64,000 bases of DNA from Archegozetes longisetosus (GCA_018873245.2 JAEMBT020000007.1:868001-932000), one strand, 5' to 3'. Shown: positions 1 to 12,339, numbered from the stretch's first letter. Notes: generated by a model not told the origin, from the sequence alone. Numbers and translations are program-made.

Positions 1-3000
1 AAAATTGCTTACTAAATAAGTCAATGATTTTCTATTGATGACTTTTGATTAAAGTCATCGGATTTTTAACTTTTGAAAAATAAAATTTTAGTTTCATTAT
101 TTAAAAGTTTAAAAAAATTAATTGAAATCTATTCTCAGATAAATACAAAGTATTAATATGAAAAAATGATGTTAAAGCTATCAAAAGTTTTAAAGACTAT
201 AATTTGTAAAATCAAACAAGAAAGGTTCAATAAAGTACAAAAGAGAGTTCAATGAAAATTGTGCAAGAAAAGTAAAAGATAATTGACATTTAGACCCAAA
301 TTCACATGAATTATTATTTTTAATCTTTTGCAATTAAAAAATTAACTCATTCACAAAAACTGTAATTATTTAATAATTTAAATTTGTCTTTGAGTTCTTA
401 ATTTTTAATCTAGCCAAAACCAAATTATGAATGACTAGTTACTTTTATTTGTCACATAAATAAAAATAAGCAATAGAGTAGGTGGTTGGATCTTGTCCAA
501 CATAAATTTTGACTATCAGAATAAATTTGTAGGTAAGATCTCTCATAGAAACTGTTAATTAGTGACCGTATAAATCAGTGATTGCCAACCCGCGGGCCGG
601 ATCCGGACCATCGACTGATTTTTTCTAGCCCTTTGACACACCGGATAACTTTAATACTTAAATGAAAGTTCAGATTCTTTAGAAAACTTTAAAAAGTCTT
701 CATGACTAAATTAAAATTGATATCAAACTGCAGTAATGCTAGTTTTGAGAGAATCATTAATAATATATTAACCTTTTAAAACTGTAGCCCCAATATATAC
801 ATGAACAATACCTAAATATGAATATAAGAATCTTATGAAGTACTAAGTTTGAAGTTACATGTAATTTCAATTTGTTTGATAAAGTCTTTAGTTTAAGTAA
901 ATTATTAATTAATATTGTTAAAGAGCAATGTCAGGTATCGAAATCCTCAAATAAATAAAATTTTCATTTCAGTAAATTTCAGATTAGAATTAAATTTACT
1001 TTTGTCATAATTATTTACTGATCCTTAGGCTGAAGAGTCATAATTTCTGGCCCCTTATCACCAATAGGTTTACGATCGTTGATATAAATCAATGAAGTTT
1101 CTATGACATATAGCCCAATGAAAAGTCTCACCGACTAAACAGATCTTCGCACAAATACAATGTGGCTCAATATGGACAAAAGTTGAACCGAATAAATCAA
1201 ACTTATATATGGCCCACGATCATTAACTAATCTTGTAAAAAATTTATTATAGTATACATTTTCAATAGTTATAACAACGTTATTTATTAGTTTAGATTAG
1301 TTTATTTAACATGCTAATATTTTATTTCTAATATTTTTTTTATTGATCTAAGAAATTCAAACCATAATTTCAGTTATGTTTTGTTTATTATATGATCGTC
1401 TTACAAATTGGACCGATTGAACCTAAGAGGTATTCAAGTGAAGATCTTGAAATTACGGGCTAAAAATTGAGACTTCGTAACTCAAATTCGAACTAATATT
1501 TCATCATCTGAAAGCTGAAAACGTACTTAAATTCGAGTCAATTATGAGAAAAGAGAATAAAATTCTCAATTTTTCATATAAACACTCGAACCCTGAGCAG
1601 CTACGGTGGTACCCTAATCTCCCCGTCGGCCCTGTCACTGGTTACGTTCATATTATTTATTTGAGTTCATGGACTCATATAAAGAGAATATCAAAGATTA
1701 GATCAAACTTGGAGTAAAACAATGAATCAATTACTTAAAATGTTGTACTTAAAATTGTTTGAGTGCTCATTAAATTGATTATAAGTAGTATTTGATGTGA
1801 AGTTTATTTCATTCAAAGAAACCATTAGTTCCAGTTTTGTATTGTCTTCTTTTAGTTCAAGTTTATATGATTTTTTTGAGTCAAGAATTTTTGTTTATAG
1901 TTAAGGCCTTGTTTAATATTATAATCACTTTTTCAATGCTTTGCAAAAACCATCAATTGATATATAATTATTTATAAAGTAAGGTTTTATCTCATTTTTT
2001 AACTTTGAACAGCAATTTAGTACCAAACAGTATACTGTGCTCTGACATTATGTTTTTTACCGAGTAAATGTAAAAATTTTAGGCATTATTAATCCAAATA
2101 GATTGAGAATAAAGTTCAACAATGTTACTTTCAGCCATTATTACAGTCTGTTTTAGTCCAATAGATTATAAGTTCATCAGATCCTAGTGCGTTTGTACTT
2201 AAATTAGTTTTCTGTACTGCATTTGTTCTCCTAATATTTGTTGCAGCATATCCTGAACAGTTTTCAGAAGAGATATTTCAATGGAATTCTATTGAGATTT
2301 AGAATTGGTATAGTTGTAGCAGAAGAGTATCTGACTAAATTTTTTATATAAATTTGATATGTGTTCGATGCAATTTTCAGTACAAGTCGATATTTTTGAG
2401 GTCTAAGATTTAAATTACAGTCTTTAGTACATAGAAGTATATACTGAAAATAAATGCAACCATTTTTTAAGATGAAAAGTTTTATGATTGATTAGAATGA
2501 AAAGTGTTATATCAATGATGTTCTTGAAAAATTTGAGAACTGGAGCTACATTGTGAGGACTTGGCAAATGCAAAATAGCATTATTGCAATGTATACAGTA
2601 CTCAGGAATGATTTTAAATCTACTAATAGATCTTTAACACTCAAGAAACGATGATAGACATCATGTAGATCTATAACCTTTTATAAAACTAATTAAGATG
2701 TAGTTCGAATAGCATATGGTACAACCTTAAAATTAGGAAACTTATTTTGAATATTACCTTACAGCTCGAAAAGTTTTTAAAGCAAACGCCAATTCAAAGC
2801 TATCCCATCTCTATGGTAACAATGATAATAACAATACGTGCTCTGTTTTTGAAGCCCTGATAAAAACTCACATACAGTCTAGTCTCAAAGTAAAGACGTT
2901 AATAAAAATGAAGACTAAAATCACATTGAAAGCATAAAACATGCAAAAACAACAACCTAACAAAAATTTTATTTAAATAGACAATAATAAACTTAAACAA

Positions 3001-3139
3001 TAGTTTGAATCTTGAAGTTAAAAAATATTGATTGGCATTAAATACAGTTAATCAACTGTAACTGTATGAATGAGTCCCCATAAGAGGTGTGTACTCAGTT
3101 ATTTTTTAGTCATTTAATTAAACATAAAATCGAATAAAA
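1..3139. other. Intergenic region upstream of ATP6AP1, no gene seen
   Basis: About 3.1 kb of AT-rich sequence with stops in all frames and no exon-like stretch I could link to a family. The only distinctive content is a GC-rich hAT-like end near 576 and another GC-rich patch near 1595-1645. The last 100 bases before the ATP6AP1 start should hold its promoter and 5' UTR, but I see no clear TATA box or initiator. Confidence 0.6.
576..605 (+). repeat. hAT-like transposon end (possible)
   Basis: A short GC-rich block begins CAGTGATTGCCAACCCGCGG inside very AT-rich DNA. CAGTG followed by a CCAACC/GCGGGCC core is the usual look of hAT-superfamily terminal repeats. No matching inverted end or 8-bp target duplication was found; a CAGTGA on the opposite strand near 1640 diverges after a few bases. 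It is best read as a fragment or a strongly decayed element. Confidence 0.3.
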
Positions 3140-6100
3140 ATGAAATCAAATTTAGTTTTACTAAATCTTATATTAATTGTAAATAATTTTGCAAATTTAA
3201 TAAACTGTAACAAAATTGGAGTTCCAGTACTTATTTGGTCGAATTTAAATGAAAATAAACTTAATAATAATTTTGATTCGATTAAATCTCAATCGTTTGT
3301 TAATCAAATTCCTTACAATGTTTTGAGTGATGATTACCTGAACAGCAAAACAGTTATTGCTTTCGTTCAAAACCACTTAAGTCTTGAACAGTTCTCTAAT
3401 AATAATGGACACAATTTGAACACTATAAGCAATATTATTAATGATCGAACTGCTGAGCCGGTACTTTGTCGTTATACAATCGTTTTTATTAATTTATTGT
3501 ATATTAGTTTTATTAATCTATTGTATTTTAGTTAACACTTTGTTTTTTAGTTTATTTTTGTTTTAAGTGTTTTACAAATTGTTGCCAAGTTTATTCGACT
3601 TTTCAATTGAAGCTGTTCAAAGTTTATGTTCGTTGTGTCTCTAAATCAATTTTTTCTCTAATTTTAATCTAAATTTTAGTTTAATTTTTAGTCTATTTTT
3701 AGCACTGAACCAATGTTTAGTTGTTTTTAGAAAAAAGCATCACAATTTGTAGTTCTGTTCATAATTCAAATGCTTGTTTCGAACATTCAATTATTTGAAA
3801 TAAGATTGAAATACTGTTAGCAAATCTAAGTGTAAAGAAGCGTTACAAGTTTTCAATCAAACTAAAAGTTTACTTCAATATAGAGTTAATCGTCAATTCG
3901 AACTTGTTTTACAGTTACTACTGACTGACGTCTTGGACCCTATCGAAGCCATAAAAGACTATTCCGTTCAAGATACAAACCGGATAAATATAAATAATGG
4001 CCAAAAGGTGGTTATAAATTTACCGAAAAAGAGTTTATTGGAAAATGATGAATTAATTGGAGAATTGTTGGCTAAAATTAGTCAGAATGTGACCAAAGAT
4101 GCTTTATATCTATTAACTGGTCGTCAAAACTCTTACAAAGACTTAATCGATAATGAAGTTGAACTAGAAGATAATAATCATTTTGGCCGACATATACTGT
4201 CCGAAGATTATGAGGATTTTGGCGAAAGTCCGCGAATCGGAAATCAAACCGAAGATTTGAAGAAATTAGTAGATGTTGACAACTGTCTCTACTTTTTTTC
4301 TAGCTTTCTAACTGTCAATCATTATAACGAGTCCTTAGCTAATATTTCAACACCAATTGTCAGCTTTGATAAGAAGCCTGAAGTTGCCAACAGCTCCGAG
4401 TGTTGGCATATAAATGCGACTAAATCGGAGCAAATATCTCCGGCCCTTCTGAGTATAACCTTCAGGAATAATACTTATAGTCTTAGGATTGAGTTGACCA
4501 TCGATTCACCGTTTTACCGAAACAAAACGTAATTCAACTATTTTTTATAAACTAATTATTTTTCTCATATTTCTGGATTTTTTATTTTTGGAAGTCAATT
4601 TTCAGTTAGTTAGAGTTTGGTTTGCTTTAACTTGGATTTGATTTTATTTTAAATCTGGATTTCAGACTAACATTTGGTTTACCTCTCTAGTACTTAACGA
4701 TAATCTAAGAAGGGAATCATTCCAGTGTCCTCATACTCATTAATACTCATACATCCTTAATACTCATTTTCTAATCTATTCGATTGGCCTCAATTGATCC
4801 AATTTAAATGTGAACAAAATTTCGTGCCAATAACTGCAGTCCTGAAGTTGTCTATTCTATCATTTAGCTCTGAAAACTAAAGTTTTATTCAAATATTATT
4901 GAGATTGGTTTCAGATGATATATAATCTTAGTTGAATGAATTAATATTTTTTTCTTAAAGGTTTTTTTTGCAAAACTTTAGCAAATTGTCGGAAAAAAAT
5001 ATTTGTTCAGTCAAAAATTGAAGCAATTATAAGTTGAAACCAAATCAATAATAATGATTGAATAAAAATTAAAAGTTCTTGAGATACAGTGAAAAAAATA
5101 ACATTAGAGTGAAAGGTCATTGGCAGCGAGTTTAATGAATATTTAAATTGCCTCGACTGAAGCCTTAAAACTAAATAAATGGAAAAACATTGTCGAGTAG
5201 ACGATTCGGATAATTGCCTTTTAAGTTATAGAAATAATTTTGCCATAAATAAACTTGAAGCCAAGAAGCCAAGCACCACAAGAATCAATGATAGATTTGG
5301 AATTAATTTGAATTTTATATAACTGTTCTATAACAGAGTTTATGACAGATCTTCGAAATGAGTTCCAATTAAATAAAACGTCCGTCGCTTTACTAGAGTC
5401 TTGAGTGAATAAAAAGTGACTCAACTAACAATTAAATTAAACCATATTTTATAGCTATTACTATTCTACTTGAAAATCTTATAGACATTAAATAATTTTA
5501 CTCAAAAATATAACTTTTTATTTTTATTTAGTGATTTCTGGCGCATCGAAAAAGGTTTAGCATATTTGGAAGCGGACTCACTACCTGAGACTAGATACCA
5601 TCTAATAGTTAGCGATATTTCGTCCGAAAATCTATTCTCTTATAGCTGTTCGAAGTTAACCATTTTTAGCCAAGTTCAAAACGAAACTCATGGTATTTAT
5701 TATTATATTCTGTGATAATTAATCGAATTGATTTTAAGAAAAAATTCATTTATCTATAAGCAAAATAATTACAGTAAAACTTCTCAAGTTGAACACATTC
5801 GGGGCCTGTAAATCCTATCTAACTTATTGGTTCAAGTGTTCAAGTTATAGAACTTTTTTTTAACATCATGGTCTATGAGAAATGTTCAGAAGTCTTGTTC
5901 AACTAGAGGATGTTCAAGTTATAGAGCGTTCAACTTGAGAGGTTTTACAGTAGTATTAAAACCTTTTAAACCAATGACAAGTCTATTAAATACTTGAAAT
6001 TCTCTGTAACAAGAATTGATTGAAAAGAATTTCAAAAAGTTTACTAAAAATTCTTATTTAAAATTTGAATATTCAATTTTACAAAAAAATAAGTCTAGTT

Positions 6101-6534
6101 TTCAGTAACTCATTAAATAGTGATTAATATAGGTACACATTGTAAGTTGTACAAATACAAGTTATAAGACTGAGAGACTCAAACTTTAAACAACACGAAA
6201 ACTATAAGATGCACAGAAAATACTAATAAGAATCCGTTTATTTCCAGGTTATCCTAAAATAAGTCTAGTATTCAATAATTTTCAACTGCAGCCGTTCAAG
6301 AATCCCCGGAATGTTAACGCAACGAACAACGGAAAGGATCGGTTCTTCATATTTGCGGACAGCTTAGATTGTGAAACATTCATGACTTTACCACTTTGGA
6401 TGGGATTATTAACTATACTATTGTTCTTCATTATACTTTTCAGTGGAATTTATTTCTTATCGCAGGTTAATACTCCGGACAGGTTTGAAAACCCGAAGGG
6501 AAAGCCTTTAATGATCACAAGTTTTGATGAATAA
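3140..6534 (+). CDS. ATP6AP1: V-type proton ATPase accessory subunit S1 (Ac45)
   Basis: Spliced gene with exons 3140-3460, 3915-4528, 5532-5692 and 6248-6534. Phases 0, 2 and 1 join perfectly and give 460 residues; the human protein is about 470. Ac45 is a type I membrane glycoprotein that helps assemble and traffic the V-ATPase of endosomes, lysosomes and secretory vesicles. Residues 1-23 form a signal peptide, followed by the family's PVLIWS motif. Exon 2 carries the block around ENDELIGELLAKI. Exon 3 starts the second luminal domain with FWRIEKGLAYLE. Exon 4 has the C-terminal membrane helix (WMGLLTILLFFIILF) and the short cytosolic tail with DRFENPKGKP, the family's most conserved segment. 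I see no clear furin site in the luminal part. Intron 3 carries a 179-bp MITE. The polyadenylation signal overlaps the stop codon. Confidence 0.93.
5772..5950. mobile_element. 179-bp pogo/Tc1-like MITE in ATP6AP1 intron 3
   Basis: Terminal inverted repeats of about 23 bp match at both ends: CAGTAAAACTTCTCAAGTTG on the left, and CTGTAAAACCTCTCAAGTTG as the reverse complement of the right. TA dinucleotides flank both ends (5770-5771 and 5951-5952), the target duplication of Tc1/mariner/pogo elements. It has no coding capacity. It lies in the plus-strand intron 82 bp after the exon 3 donor and should be spliced out. Confidence 0.8.
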
Positions 6535-6538
6535 TAAA
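6533..6538 (+). promoter_or_regulatory. Polyadenylation signal of ATP6AP1
   Basis: AATAAA begins inside the TAA stop codon of ATP6AP1, so the 3' UTR may be very short. If a more distal site is used instead, the 3' UTR could include the hairpins at 6576-6675 and 7108-7172. Confidence 0.5.
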
Positions 6539-6575
6539 TACAATTGTCTTATCCATACTTCAAATGTTTAACTGC

Positions 6576-6675
6576 AAGAACGGCACATGTAACTGCTTTT
6601 ATATTATTCACTTGTCTTGTTTTCCGACAAACCCGATAAGCAATAGCTTTAATAGCATTCACTTATGCCGTTCTT
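6576..6675 (+). repeat. Imperfect hairpin A, related to hairpin at 7108
   Basis: The arm around 6576-6594 (AAGAACGGCACATGTAACTG) pairs with the arm around 6655-6675, matching about 15 of 19 positions beyond the perfect GAACGGCA/TGCCGTTC core. A long loop contains a smaller stem. The 3' arm at 6653-6676 shares 20 of 24 bases with 7142-7165, the 3' arm of hairpin B, and all four differences are transitions. It could be a diverged miRNA-like precursor or a small foldback repeat. Confidence 0.4.
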
Positions 6676-7107
6676 TCATAAACCTCTCTACTAATAAACA
6701 CAACTTGTGCTCGAATTATAATTTAAGGTTTTGTGAGAAGAAGGGCTTAAGCCTAAGCTTTTGTATAGCCGAAAGTTAAGCTGTTCTTATCATAAAATCA
6801 CTTGATTGCGATACATATTTAATAATAGTGATTAATATAAAGAAATTCATTCCCTTTCGAACCATAATTGCAATTTTTTAATTTTGCGATAATTAATCTG
6901 TGATTTAATGCTAATCAAGTGTATTATTAGATGATTATATTAATTAGTTTTAGTATTAGTTCAAAAATTAGTTTCATATATTTTTAAGTAAAGCTATAAT
7001 CATTTTGTTCTATTCGAGGATTTCATAAAAGCATTCAAATAAGATGTCTTTTGATTATGAAGCCGATTGATGCAACTGAAGTGCCATTAATTTGAGTAAT
7101 TGCAAAG

Positions 7108-7172
7108 TTTTCTGGAAGAACGTCGTAAATCAATGGTGTTATAGTATTCGCTTATGCTGTTCTTCCAGAAAA
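7108..7172 (+). ncRNA. Pre-miRNA-sized hairpin B (candidate)
   Basis: A 65-nt hairpin with 14 perfectly paired outer bases: TTTTCTGGAAGAAC at 7108-7121 and its complement at 7159-7172. A further imperfect stem runs toward a small loop near 7138-7142. Size and shape fit an animal pre-miRNA, but small foldback repeats look the same. Its 3' arm resembles that of hairpin A, about 490 bp upstream. The two lie between ATP6AP1 and the next gene on the same strand. Confidence 0.35.
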
Positions 7173-7674
7173 TGATTCAATAGTTAGTAAATAATAGGTT
7201 TCATGCCTGTAGACATCTAAAGAAGTGGTCATTCCTTACAATAGTTGCCTTATTGTGGACACATTCTTTATGAGTGAAAGCCCTCGATTCAATGTTTATT
7301 ATATTCGAGATTAAAATCTGTGGTGTTTTTAGCCTAAAATCAAATAATTTGTTAAATCTCTATCTTTAGTTATAAATAAATAAATTGATCATATTTTATC
7401 ATGTTATATCCGCTTAAAAATTACTGTTAATTAATTATTAATCAAATCTATTTAGAAAATAAGTTATCACAGACTTTTTATTTCTAAAAAGCCTACGTTT
7501 CCTTTAAGTAAAACTTTTTGTCAGGATTTCCGCTTTTTTCGTCAAGTATTTTCTATTTAAATATCAATGAATTTGTTGTAAAACTTAGTTCACTTTCTAT
7601 TCAATAACTCATTAAATATACTCCAGATTTAAATATCTTATTGATTCAATAAATAATTCGAAATATTTTCAGAA

Positions 7675-10037
7675 ATGATGTTTAAATTGATTCTTCTTTT
7701 ATTAATTGTTTCACAAATCATTTGCGATGAAGAGAAGCAAACATTTAGTGATGGTATGTTTGAAATGAATTCTATTTAAATTGCAGTTGACTTTGAACTT
7801 AATTATAGCTTATTTCACTCTCAAGTAAGTACTTTTGTCTCAAATTATCGGCATATCTTTCGGTAGAAATCACTTTTTTAACAGTTTGTTCAGCAATCAT
7901 AGATCTTTTTCAAAGTTTGAAAACAATTTCAAGTACTCAGTTGCACATACTTTAAAGATATCAACGAAAGCCGTAACTCATGAGTTGTTTTTAGCTTAAA
8001 AATAAAAATGACGGACTAATTTATAATTAAGTTCTGGGAAAAAACTATTCTAGTTATAAAAAAGAGTCTCTTGATTTCAAATTAAAAAAGTCGCTTAGAA
8101 ACTCAAAATCATATAATTAAGTTGTTAACCTAACTAAAAGCATTACTTACTTATAATTTGAAGTTTTAAATGTTTAATATTAATGATAACTACCACTGAA
8201 TAATAAAGTTTCTTTAAATCATTTTCGGTCTGTAATAGATTAGTAATTTAAGATTACTAATCATCGATTTCAAAATTGATTGTTAACTAGGTATAAGACT
8301 AGAAATAAAGTGTAGTTATTATTGATTTTTTACTGGAGGTTATCAAAGTATAACCAATCAAATAATCAAAGTATTGATAGTCCAGAGTACAGCTTTAACC
8401 AAAAATAAAGCTAAACTTTTATTCCGATTAATGATGATTTTCAAGTATTTTTTCTATAAATTTTTGCAGACCTTATACACCTTTAAAACGAGAATTCTTA
8501 AAAGAAACAAATTAAAATTTTAATTTTGATCAAATTTTAGATGAATTCGATATCAATACAAATGGTACGAAAGTTATTGAAGAGAAGACTCAAGACAAAC
8601 AGAAGCCAGAGTTTAGTGACGATGAAGAAGATATACCGAAAAGTAAAGTAGAAGAGATCCCAAAGAAGGATGAAGTTGATGAAGAAAGTGAACCCGATTT
8701 AGGAAAAGAAAAGAAAAAGACTGGACAAAAGGATGAAAAAGAATTCACAAGTGGTAAAGACGATGGTGTATTTGCTAGTGGTGACGAAAATGTTGCTACC
8801 AATAATGACGACCAGAATAAAGATGTCTTCAAAGATAAAAATGAGAAAAAAGTGAATTCTGGTAGTGATAAAGTACCAGGTTTTGATGAAAACGAAAAGA
8901 ATGTCAACAAGAATGAAGGAAGTAATGTAAATGAAATAATGGATTCATTGCTCTATTTGGTTAAAACGGACTATAAGAATGATTTGGACAAGGTTTTGAT
9001 TCCCAATTACGGGCCTGTTAAATATGGACGTTGGGGTAGGTTGTCGTGATTTTTTTGATTGTTTTAATTCTATTTTTACTTCGCATTAATATGTAAGGTT
9101 GAAAATATAATTTTTTATGAGTTTAGGTGAGAATATATATATATATATTTGGAAATAAATTAGCTTTGAGCTTACGATATTTGCTTGGATTAAATTCAAA
9201 AGAATATTGTAGAGCCAATTCTTTTAATGAGTTAAATTTCTAGTTCTTTGACCAGATCAAATTAAGACAATAATTTTCAGTTCAACGATATATCTAATCT
9301 TACAGTTTGAATATTGAGATATTGATAACTTTTGCATTGAGGTGTTAGAGTAAAGGCTTTACTTTATAATCAGAATAAGTATTAATTTTATCTACTATGT
9401 GAAACCCATTAGTTCTACAGTTTGAGTACAAGAAGTTGGCAGTCATTTGGTTTGGTTTTGCATATTCCATAATTGAATTTAATTCATATAAAATGAATTA
9501 ATAGAATATTTTCTAAACAAGATGAAGCACTCAATGAATTTCAAATCAAATTCTAAATTCTTAGGCACATTTTCACTTCATAGCGGACTAGTGAGTGGTT
9601 TATCCCACATTCATAGAGGTGGAGACATTATCATTAAGATAATTGATGAAAACAAGAAACTAATATTAGGAGATCTAGTCATCAGCGATGTGGAGGCAGA
9701 CTTCAAAGTAGACGCAAAACTGTTTCATAGGATTCCTATCAAAAATCGATTAGTAAAGTTATGGCTCAAAAAAGCTTTACTCAATGTTGAGCTAGAAGTG
9801 GATCTTTCGCATAAAAAACTAGTTGTTTCTCAGATAAATGTTAAGTCTATTGAAGGTTTCGGCGTCAAAAGTGGACGAATACTCTGGCCATTCAATAAAT
9901 TAGCGGATCATATACTTAAAAGTCAAGAAGATACCATTAAAACTATTATCAAGACTGAGGTTTCTAAATATATGGGAAAAGTTGTTCACAATATTGACTT
10001 TGAAAAAGTTCTCGGTAAAATTTTTAAACTTTCCTAG
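7675..10037 (+). CDS. Secreted protein: acidic linker plus group 7 allergen-like domain
   Basis: Three exons, 7675-7753, 8541-9035 and 9565-10037, join in phase 1 at both introns and give 348 residues. Two ATGs stand in tandem; the first is used here. Residues 1-17 are a signal peptide ending near IICD. Residues about 18-145 are a Glu/Asp/Lys/Asn-rich low-complexity linker. From about residue 150 the protein follows the mite group 7 allergen pattern (related to the BPI/juvenile-hormone-binding fold). A helix (NEIMDSLLYLVKTDY) precedes a P-N-Y-G-P-V segment, a beta region (GTFSLHSGLVSGLSHIHRGG), repeated amphipathic strands, and a C-terminal amphipathic helix containing ADHILKSQEDTIKTIIKTEV. 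Members bind lipids or hydrophobic ligands outside cells. The intron 2 junction restores a Gly exactly at the domain's G-T-F-S-L strand. The long acidic linker is not part of the allergen family. Family placement is from pattern only. Confidence 0.65.
9132..9148. repeat. AT dinucleotide microsatellite
   Basis: A short uninterrupted run of about eight AT units inside intron 2 of the group 7-like gene. Confidence 0.8.
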
Positions 10038-10117
10038 TAACTCAAATCTGTGCTATTTAACTTGATCTGAGAAATATCAAGTTACAAGAAATATCTGTTA
10101 CTTTGCGACAATCTGAA

Positions 10118-10123
10118 AATAAA
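10118..10123 (+). promoter_or_regulatory. Polyadenylation signal of the group 7-like gene
   Basis: AATAAA lies 81 bases after the stop codon at 10037, in AT-rich sequence with no competing signal closer to the stop. Confidence 0.6.
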
Positions 10124-10589
10124 ATTTTTAAGAAAAAAATTTTAATCTTATGTGTTTAATTTTTACTTATCAACTCATAACAGATTATATTTAGTGTGGA
10201 AGGGGTTCGGTTCGTCAGTCATTGTGTGCGAAAAAGTAATTGGTTTGAATAACTATAAAATTTTCATTGAGAAATCAACTTTTAAAGTTGCCTTTTGTTT
10301 AACAAGTCAACCAAATACTAATTTCTTAAGCTTGGTAGCGCAAAATTTTAACACTTGACTTGATAATTATTAAAATATTTAATCTGATAAAATTTTGACT
10401 TAATTAGTTATCTCTTCATAAATAATCGAGTTAAGATATTTATTTAACCGATTTTTTGAACAAAGTCAGTAATGATTCAAAATATAGCTAAGATTTATTC
10501 AAATAGGTAAGTAATATTTCTTTTAACAGTCTATCCACCAATTAGGTTTCAGAACTTTATACAACCGCTCAACGAGTTCGGCTCTGTTC

Positions 10590-11720
10590 CCCAACACCCT
10601 GTTCACCGACAATATGTTCACCTACAGCCAGTTAACCGACATTTTAAAGAAGAAAATGAGGGTCTTTATTTGTAATCATATATAAAATAACCTTGCCTAA
10701 TTTACATAAAGACCTATGCTAATTTAACATAAACTAAGTACTTAACTTGACATAAAATAATTACCTAACCTAACCTAATATAATTGAATGCGAGAAATGA
10801 AGAAAAGCCTTAACATAATGACCTAAGAATATGTATAAATATCCCTAAAATTGAATTAATCATAATTGAAAGTATTAGAATCTGATAAGAAAAAGTGAAA
10901 TTTGATTTTGACTCAATGTTTTTCGAACTTACTAGAATAAAAAGTACAAGTCTTTTACTTATGACTAAATAGCAAATTACGCTTTTTTCGTAAAAAATTT
11001 TTAACGAGTGATTTAAGGAATAAATACTATTCGCTATGACTTTTCATTGAATTGAGTCGATTAAAGATATCTTGTAATTGACTTTCTTTGAACAGATTCA
11101 TGCATTTTATATCACAATTACATGAAGTATTGATTGATTGCTTTCGCTGCTCAATAAACTTTTTGGGATAATGTGTTTCATGACCACTACCACTAAGAAT
11201 TTTACTTTTAACCGATTCTCTTTTGTATTTGTTATTGAAACTATTCATTTCCAATTAATTGTTAACTAATTTTTAAAATTTATTTTAATAGTATTTTGAT
11301 TGAAAAGTTTGATAACATAATGATATAAATTTGAAGTTTGAATGTTTTGTTATATTTTTTACTCGTCAGTCTAATAATACCTTATCTTATATCGAAGTTT
11401 AAGAGTTGGAAAAAGAGAACCTTTAAACTTATGAATTAATAAGTTGTTCTATGCATAAACAGTAAAAATTATTTTATTATGTGTGCCCCTCATTGCTAAG
11501 GCTTTTCTTCATTTCTCGCATTGAATTATCCTAACTTATAATATAAACTGATATAATAACCTAACCTACCAAGCCTAACTTAACATATATCCTAACAAAA
11601 AGTCATAATATAACCTAACCTAGCAAAACATAATAAAAAGATTGAAATAAAGATAAATGGAAAATTTTACGAATTTTATAAAAAAATTTGACAATGAACA
11701 GGTTGTCGGTGAACACAGCG
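10590..11720. mobile_element. Non-autonomous element with inverted ends, carrying a coding fragment
   Basis: The left part (about 10590-10815) and right part (about 11495-11720) are inverted relatives. GAATGCGAGAAATGAAGAAA near 10787 returns as its reverse complement near 11507-11526, and TGTTCACCGACAA near the left tip returns inverted near 11708-11719. Both arms carry CCTAA-rich stretches. A minus-strand ORF relic (11027-11254) sits between them. Exact ends and a target duplication are not clear. Confidence 0.55.
11027..11254 (-). pseudogene. Transposon-associated protein fragment, 75 codons
   Basis: A short ORF inside the inverted-end element reads K-S-K-I-L-S-G-S-G-H-E-T-H-Y-P-K-K then C-N-C-D-I-K-C-M-N-L-F and Q-D-I-F-N. 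This order (basic G-xx-Y segment, C-x-C-x3-C, then a helix around the aromatic-rich end) recalls the N-terminal region of proteins encoded by arthropod repetitive elements, from memory. No catalytic domain follows. It may be intact only by chance. Confidence 0.4.
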
Positions 11721-12339
11721 GACCCCTGCTCAACACAATACAATACAATATTGTTTTTATTACAGTTCTGAAAAATGTAACTAATACATGAAGAAATCGC
11801 TTCTTTAAAATCTGATCTATGATTTATTGATTGAAGTTTAACTTCAAGCTTACCACTAAAAATATTAATACAAACTTAGCTAATTTAATATTCAGTTAGA
11901 ATTGATTGAATTTTGAAAATAGTTTTCACTCATGTGATAATCTTAACGCATTATAATAAGCACGCTAAAATTTCAAAAATTTTGCCAAATAAGTATGAAA
12001 ATAGCACACTCTATTTAAGTTTTTCACAAAATTATACGACACTTAAGAATATAAAACATCAATCAATGTCTTTATTACCGTTATGACTAAATATTAAGGC
12101 AGGTTTAAGGTTTTCTAAGTTATTTGCGTTTTTCATATAAAATAAACTTATATTTCGAGAAACTCCGTTCTACAGTACATCATATTATTGGAGTATATTC
12201 CAAGTTTGAAATTTGATCTATTGAGTATCATCAATTTTTGAATGACGACTCACGAGTGACGTGAGTATTTTCATGTCATTCACGGTTGTTAATAGATCAA
12301 ATTATTTATTTCATCCGCAATTTCAGAGCCATTATTTTT
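11721..12339. other. AT-rich spacer without a gene
   Basis: No exon-like frame is visible on either strand. A short inverted motif around 12243-12285 (ACTCACGAGTGACGTGAGT region) is the only local structure. Confidence 0.5.

Noticed and set aside
576..1640. Complete hAT transposon between two CAGTGA ends
   Set aside because: The ends diverge after a few bases and the flanking 8-mers do not match.
6564..6779. 71-codon plus-strand ORF after ATP6AP1
   Set aside because: It overlaps hairpin A and has no start context or conserved pattern; the openness is incidental.
10748..10770. Interstitial telomere array (CCTAA repeats)
   Set aside because: Only three perfect CCTAA units, with scattered imperfect ones in the inverted partner near 11560-11620. 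They belong to the arms of a transposon-like element.
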